Assembly: GCA_030598885.1 (NCBI GenBank)
Contig: JAUVOZ010000068.1
Location: forward strand, 1-9,816
Direction: 5' to 3'
DNA from: Anaerolineae bacterium
Lineage (GTDB): Bacteria; Chloroflexota; Anaerolineae; Anaerolineales; E44-bin32
DNA: 9,816 nucleotides
Every line of letters starts with the position of its first letter. The stretch's first letter is position 1. The position numbers and the translations under genes are program-made. Positions 6,423-9,816 of the stretch are shown here, piece after piece. The notes beneath the pieces are model-generated. The model was not told the origin of the DNA. It did no database searches and was given only the letters and a program-made list of their open reading frames with translations.

Positions 6423-6556
6423 GCGATACGCACCTGATAAGCTTCGTAGCGATGATAGATTGCTATGCTGACCTCGGTAAAGGTCTGAACTTGATAGTTG
6501 TGTTTAATTCCGGCGGGAACAGGATCTGATCTGCGATTAAGACTGGAAACGATCAT
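6419..6556 (-). CDS. Doubtful small ORF between trmO and ogt (45 residues)
   Basis: An open frame runs from ATG 6556 (alternatives at 6577 and 6604, which overlap trmO further) to TGA at 6419-6421, where it overlaps the ogt start as ATGA. The product ends with QVQTFTEVSIAIYHRYEAYQ then VRIA and matches nothing I recognise. For it: the ATGA junction typical of coupled genes, and a plausible protein-like composition. Against it: no Shine-Dalgarno at any of the three starts, short length, and overlap with trmO. It may simply be the 114-nt intergenic region. Confidence 0.22.
   Translation of the reverse strand: MIVSSLNRRSDPVPAGIKHNYQVQTFTEVSIAIYHRYEAYQVRIA
6452..6481 (-). promoter_or_regulatory. 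Weak candidate promoter for ogt
   Basis: The minus strand shows TTTACC (6476-6481), an 18-nt spacer and TATCAT (6452-6457): 4 of 6 matches in the -35 and 5 of 6 in the -10. It lies about 30 nt upstream of the ogt ATG, in the otherwise unexplained gap after trmO. Without experimental data this is only a candidate. Confidence 0.3.
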
Positions 6557-7022
6557 CCGCTCTAAATCGTTTGGCATTGAATTTTTTCTTCGACAACCAT
6601 CCAATTTTTACATCTTCTGACCCGGTAAAATCCGGTACATACGGTTTAATGTCCAATAAGGGTGTGCCATCGACTATGTCTAGGTTCACGACATGCAGAA
6701 CATTACTCTCGATCCTCTCCAGTCGTACAACCGAGATTCCAATGGGATTGGGGCGGCGGGGCGCTCGTGTAGCGAAGAGCCCACGAAGAACGTCATCAAG
6801 GAATGGTTTGACCTTCAAGGCATAACCATTGGAGAGGTGGAAGTGGTAGAGCAGGATAATGTGGGAGAAGTCCTTTAGATCCTGAAGACCCTCCTGAAAC
6901 TCAGGGTCGACAACAACCGTTCCCGAGATGCCCAATGCGCCCACTGGTTGGATGGGCATGTTTTGAGGTTCGTTGAAAGGTGAATGGATCGTCCCTATTG
7001 GTTGGAATTGTATTTTATTCAT
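6537..7022 (-). CDS. trmO: tRNA (N6-threonylcarbamoyladenosine(37)-N6)-methyltransferase TrmO (TsaA/YaeB family)
   Basis: TrmO family enzymes use S-adenosylmethionine to methylate t6A at position 37 of certain tRNAs (m6t6A), fine-tuning decoding. The 161-residue product contains the family blocks in order: FQPIGTIHSPF (6-16), a GTVVVDPEF strand (34-42), DFSHIILLYHFH (51-62), GLFATRAPRRPNPIGIS (81-97, the most diagnostic), and DGTPLLDIKPYVP (118-130). It is the short form, about one SAM-binding barrel, without the C-terminal extension of the 235-residue E. coli protein. I chose ATG 7022, 22 codons inside the longest frame (start 7088). The family homology begins there, and the extra residues would be read through the tRNA terminator hairpin. 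An AAGGG lies 12 nt upstream as a weak SD. No clear promoter separates it from the tRNA, so expression may depend on read-through. Substrate specificity is inferred from the family. Confidence 0.85.
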   Translation of the reverse strand: MNKIQFQPIGTIHSPFNEPQNMPIQPVGALGISGTVVVDPEFQEGLQDLKDFSHIILLYHFHLSNGYALKVKPFLDDVLRGLFATRAPRRPNPIGISVVRLERIESNVLHVVNLDIVDGTPLLDIKPYVPDFTGSEDVKIGWLSKKKFNAKRFRADDRFQS

Positions 7023-7057
7023 CTCGATATTAGCCCTTGTGCGTTCCCGCATTGATG

Positions 7058-7101
7058 AAAACGCCCAGCTAAGAGGGCACAAAGCCAAGAGCCGGGCGTT
7101 T
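7058..7101 (-). terminator. Terminator hairpin directly after tRNA-Gln
   Basis: On the minus strand AAACGCCCGGCT (7090-7101) pairs with AGCTGGGCGTTT (7059-7070), a 12-bp stem with one G-U wobble. The 19-nt loop can itself fold GGC with GCC. A run of four U follows. It begins 2 nt after the tRNA's CCA end, so it most likely ends the tRNA transcript. The U-tract is short, which would allow read-through into trmO. Confidence 0.7.
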
Positions 7102-7103
7102 GA

Positions 7104-7177
7104 TGGCTGGGGGTCGAGGATTCGAACCTCGGCTTACGGATTCAGAGTCCGCTGTCCTACCACTAGACGAACCCCCA
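7104..7177 (-). tRNA. tRNA-Gln (anticodon CUG)
   Basis: The 74-nt minus-strand sequence folds into a full cloverleaf. The acceptor stem is TGGGGGT with ACCCCCA, then discriminator G73 and an encoded CCA. The D stem is GTCT/GGAC around AGTGGTA. The anticodon stem is GCGGA/TCCGT around loop CTCTGAA, giving U33 and anticodon CUG, which reads the Gln codon CAG. The variable loop is AAGC, and the T arm is CGAGG-TTCGAAT-CCTCG. The weak U1-A72 pair and G73 are typical of bacterial tRNA-Gln, and U1-A72 is a known recognition feature for the GatCAB amidotransferase. It lies 38 nt after gltX, with its own promoter and terminator. Confidence 0.96.
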
Positions 7178-7189
7178 AACGTTCGCGGC

Positions 7190-7218
7190 ATTTTATCACA
7201 TGCCCAGGATGGCGTCTA
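7190..7218 (-). promoter_or_regulatory. Promoter for tRNA-Gln
   Basis: The minus strand reads TAGACG (7213-7218), a 17-nt spacer and TAAAAT (7190-7195), with TGA directly before the -10. This gives 4 of 6 and 5 of 6 matches, ideal spacing and an extended -10. The -35 contains the TAG stop codon of gltX. Initiation near 7183 would give a leader of about 6 nt for RNase P to remove. Confidence 0.6.
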
Positions 7219-8700
7219 CTCCACCTCTGCTTGGGCTTCCAAGAGAGCTATTGAGCGCTCAATTCGAGCCAGTACTTCAACTTTACCAATATAAGCCATG
7301 CTCTCGATTAGAGGTGGGCTGACACGCTGTCCGGTCACAGCAACCCGTAAGATTCCGAATAATTGTCCTGCTTTAAGACTTATTTCATCGGCCAAAAACC
7401 GTAAGGCGGTTTCAAGCGGTTCGATATCCATTGAGGGTAGCGCCTCGATTACCTGGTACGCTTGCCGGATAGCTTTGGCTGACTCGGAGGGAGTCATATT
7501 CTTACCGATCAATTGAGCGGGATCTGGTTTAACAGTTTCGCGGAAGAAGAAGCCGGAGATCTCAACTGCCTCCTCCAATGTGCGGATACGTTCCTGAACT
7601 AAAGGCGTAATTTGACTCAGTTGGGCATCATCGACCACCAGGCCTGCAGTCTCGTAAAAGGGGCGCATCCGGTGGGCTAGATCTTCCGTAGGAAGGTCAC
7701 GGATGTGATGTCCGTTGAAGTGGTCTAACTTTTTATAATCAACTGCAGCCGGGCTAGGATTTAGCTTCTGTAATGAAAAATATTCTATCAATTCCTGGAT
7801 TGAGAAGAACTCGGTATGATCGTCAAACGACCAACCCATCAACGAGATCCAATTTAGCAATCCCTCTGGCAGGTAACCCATCTGTTTGAGGTCGAGCACA
7901 TAGATTGCTTTCACCCCGGCATGGCGTTTACTCATCTTTCCCTTCCCACTTGGGTTGAGGAAGACGGAGAGATGTACCCATATTGGTTGATCCCAGCCCA
8001 TGGCTTGGTAAATGAGAACGTGAAGTGGGAAGGTGGGTAGCCATTCGGAGCCGCGTAATACGTGGGTGATTTTCATCAGATAGTCGTCGACGATTGCAGC
8101 TAGGTGGTAGACCGGAAATCCATTTGATTTGAGCAGTATGTAATCGTCAAGGTTGGCATTTTCGACAGTAATCGGGCCTCTCAACAAATCGACAGCTGTG
8201 GTTGATCCATCACGGGGTGTCTTAAACCGAATGACGTGCGATTCGCCGGCTTGGACTCGAGCCTGGGCTTCTTCGGGAGCAAGACGCCGGCAGAGTCCAT
8301 CATAACGTGGCGGTTGCTTAATCTTCGACTGTTGCTTCCGAACCTGTGATAATCGTTCAGGAGAGCAGAAGCAGGGGTAAGCGTTACCCCGCTCTACTAA
8401 TATTTCAGCGTGTTGCTTATAGATCTGAGTGCGCTCCGATTGGTTGTACGGACCGAAAGGTCCGCCAATATCCGGACCCTCATCCCATTCAAGTCCCAGC
8501 CAGTGCAGAGAGTCCATAATCTCCTCCTCTGCACCAGGTATAAAACGCTTGCGATCAGTGTCCTCAATACGCAGGATGAACTGGCCACCGGTCTGACGGG
8601 CGAGAAGGAAATCATATAGGGCTGTCCGAGCACCACCGATATGGAACCGACCGGTGGGGGAGGGTGCAAATCGCACGCGGGCTGGGGTGGGATCAGTCAT
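7216..8700 (-). CDS. gltX: Glutamate--tRNA ligase
   Basis: GltX charges tRNA-Glu with glutamate in the cytoplasm; in organisms lacking GlnRS it also mischarges tRNA-Gln, which GatCAB then amidates. The 494-residue product has the usual class I length. Visible motifs are RFAPSPTGRFHIGG (10-23, HIGH-type signature), LRIEDTDR (43-50), a zinc-binding site CFC (110-112) with YDGLC (133-137), and LLKSNGFPVYHLAAIVDDYL (189-208). Next comes the ITHVLRGSEW block (211-220), then KGKMSKRHAG (253-262, KMSKS-type loop). The rest is the helical anticodon-binding domain, ending with AGQLFGILRVAVTGQ and a C-terminal helix. ATG 8700 has an SD (GAGG, 7 nt spacing) and lies 26 nt after rodA, so the two are probably co-transcribed. 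I cannot tell from sequence reading whether the enzyme is discriminating. The tRNA-Gln gene next to it makes the question relevant. Confidence 0.96.
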   Translation of the reverse strand: MTDPTPARVRFAPSPTGRFHIGGARTALYDFLLARQTGGQFILRIEDTDRKRFIPGAEEEIMDSLHWLGLEWDEGPDIGGPFGPYNQSERTQIYKQHAEILVERGNAYPCFCSPERLSQVRKQQSKIKQPPRYDGLCRRLAPEEAQARVQAGESHVIRFKTPRDGSTTAVDLLRGPITVENANLDDYILLKSNGFPVYHLAAIVDDYLMKITHVLRGSEWLPTFPLHVLIYQAMGWDQPIWVHLSVFLNPSGKGKMSKRHAGVKAIYVLDLKQMGYLPEGLLNWISLMGWSFDDHTEFFSIQELIEYFSLQKLNPSPAAVDYKKLDHFNGHHIRDLPTEDLAHRMRPFYETAGLVVDDAQLSQITPLVQERIRTLEEAVEISGFFFRETVKPDPAQLIGKNMTPSESAKAIRQAYQVIEALPSMDIEPLETALRFLADEISLKAGQLFGILRVAVTGQRVSPPLIESMAYIGKVEVLARIERSIALLEAQAEVE

Positions 8701-8726
8701 AGAACGACCTCAAGAATGTGGATGAA

Positions 8727-9816
8727 CTAGAACTCGATTTGTTTATGGCGCAGTATGACGCTCTCCACTAGTCCGATGCCCAGCAAACTGGCGAGGAGGG
8801 AGGAGCCACCGTAACTCAGGAAAGGAAGCGGGAGGCCGGAGACGGGAAAGAGGTTCAGATTCATACCGATGTTGAAGGCACCTTGGAAGAGAAGGAGGAT
8901 TGCCACGCCGTAGCATATAAGGGCACCGTAGGTATCTCGGGCCATGCGCGCCGCCCGTAGACAACGAACCAGGATAAATATAAACAATAATATGATAATC
9001 TGAGCGCCGATGAAGCCGAATTCCTCCGATATGGCCGAGAAGATGAAGTCGGTGTGGCGTACCTTGAGAAAGCGTAGTTGAACCTGTGTGCCATGGCCGT
9101 AGCCTTGCCCGAACCAACCACCGGATCCAATCGAGATGAGTGCTTGATTGATGTTATAGGTTTCGCCAAAATGGGCTTCAGCATCGGGAAAAAAGAAGGT
9201 GACCAGTCGTTTCATCTGGTAATGTCTTAGGAAAAGGAAATTTCGTTCCTGTAGGTAGTCGACTTGGAAATAACGCACAAGGAAAGGGGTTGCAATGAGG
9301 ATTACGATTAATATAAAACCGGTTAGGACCGCAAATTGCTTCATATGAACGCCCGCAGCCCAGACCAGCGCTAGCCAGATGACACCTAACACAATAGCGG
9401 TGCTTAAATCGGGTTGGATGAACACCAGTGAAGCCGGCAGACCAACCAGTATTAAGCTGCGGAGTACGATCTTGGTTTGATTGATTTCATGCTTGTGACG
9501 AGCGAGGTAATCTGCCAGGATCAATATCATGAGGATCTTCGCCAACTCAGAAGGTTGGATTGTGACAATGCCGACCCTGAACCAGCGTTCGGCGCCAAAG
9601 CCGACAACGCCGGCAATCGGGATCATCGCCAGGAATGCCAGGATGAAGATATAGATGGGGCGGGAAAGAGCAGACCAGAGCCGGTAGTCGATAGCGGCTG
9701 TTACCAGCACTACAACCAACCCAATCATGGCGTAAATCGCTTGCCGCGGCACTGTTTCAGCCAGTTCCTCGTTGCCGGCGATGGCTGACCGGATCATAGC
9801 TACACCAGCGATGGTC
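8727..9816 (-). CDS. rodA: FtsW/RodA/SpoVE-family cell-wall polymerase, probably RodA (5' end cut by window)
   Basis: SEDS-family membrane proteins polymerise lipid II into glycan strands, RodA in the elongation machinery and FtsW at the septum. The visible 362 residues are all but the N-terminus: the frame stays open past Met at 9797 to the right edge, reading TIAGVAMIRSA, which fits the end of the first transmembrane helix. About nine further hydrophobic segments follow. Diagnostic blocks are GFGAERWFRVGIVTIQPSEL, the QPDLSTAI motif carrying the catalytic-region Asp, and YQMKRLVTFFFPDAEAHFGE with YNINQALISIGSGGWFGQGY. RHTDFIFSAISEEFGFIGA and the C-terminal FPVSGLPLPFLSYGGSS follow. The RodA-like length and the GSGG-FG-G-GTQ-QL-FL-HTDFIF pattern favour RodA, but FtsW cannot be excluded without its partner PBP gene, which is not in the window. 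The stop (TAG) lies 26 nt before gltX. Confidence 0.9.
   Translation of the reverse strand, partial: TIAGVAMIRSAIAGNEELAETVPRQAIYAMIGLVVVLVTAAIDYRLWSALSRPIYIFILAFLAMIPIAGVVGFGAERWFRVGIVTIQPSELAKILMILILADYLARHKHEINQTKIVLRSLILVGLPASLVFIQPDLSTAIVLGVIWLALVWAAGVHMKQFAVLTGFILIVILIATPFLVRYFQVDYLQERNFLFLRHYQMKRLVTFFFPDAEAHFGETYNINQALISIGSGGWFGQGYGHGTQVQLRFLKVRHTDFIFSAISEEFGFIGAQIIILLFIFILVRCLRAARMARDTYGALICYGVAILLLFQGAFNIGMNLNLFPVSGLPLPFLSYGGSSLLASLLGIGLVESVILRHKQIEF

Noticed and set aside
7023..7088. 22-residue N-terminal extension of TrmO
   Set aside because: It has no family similarity and would be encoded across the tRNA-Gln terminator hairpin.
8743..9184. Two long minus-strand ORFs (124 and 107 residues) within rodA
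   Set aside because: They are alternate-frame shadows of rodA, rich in Arg/Pro/Ser, with no recognisable motif.
1..9816. CRISPR array, transposon ends, toxin-antitoxin or defence genes
   Set aside because: No regular direct repeats, transposase or integrase motifs, or paired small toxin-like genes were seen by eye; the region reads as conserved core genome.

Overview
The window looks like an ordinary, gene-dense stretch of a bacterial chromosome of moderate GC content. It holds housekeeping genes for cell-wall synthesis, translation, protein export and DNA repair. All genes from about 850 rightwards lie on the minus strand; the first 600 bases carry two plus-strand genes. Gene content points to a Gram-positive-like or deep-branching bacterium. 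I favour a Chloroflexota member of the Anaerolineae type, because I recall secG next to a family-5 solute-binding protein, and a small Cys-rich acidic protein, from that group. That placement is inference from memory and was not tested.

Layout from left to right. Positions 1-302 (+) are the 3' end of moeA. Positions 399-596 (+) encode a 65-residue protein with a four-cysteine head and a very acidic tail. A strong bidirectional terminator (746-783) separates this from the convergent minus-strand block. Read in the direction of transcription, from right to left, that block is: rodA (cut by the right edge), gltX, tRNA-Gln(CUG) with its own promoter and terminator, trmO, a doubtful small ORF, ogt, ftsY, prfB, secG, an ABC-type solute-binding protein, and a two-domain S1 RNA-binding protein.

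The most informative feature is prfB. Its reading frame is interrupted by an in-frame UGA after 22 codons, inside the heptamer CUUUGAC. This is the classical +1 programmed frameshift that lets release factor 2 control its own synthesis. Joining the frames gives a normal 363-residue RF2; a naive ORF call gives a truncated 310-residue protein starting at 4704.

Most minus-strand genes are close together (26-61 nt), yet promoter-like sequences precede several of them: the tRNA, prfB, ftsY, secG and the S1 gene. Three are extended -10 elements of the form TGnTATAAT. The block is therefore better read as several overlapping transcription units than as one operon. Functionally, ftsY (SRP receptor) and secG (translocon subunit) serve protein export; gltX, tRNA-Gln, trmO, prfB and perhaps the S1 protein serve translation; rodA serves peptidoglycan synthesis.

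I found no mobile element, CRISPR array, defence locus or biosynthetic cluster, and no convincing new multi-gene system. The least explained items are the 65-residue acidic Cys protein and the orphan, cysteine-free solute-binding protein beside secG.
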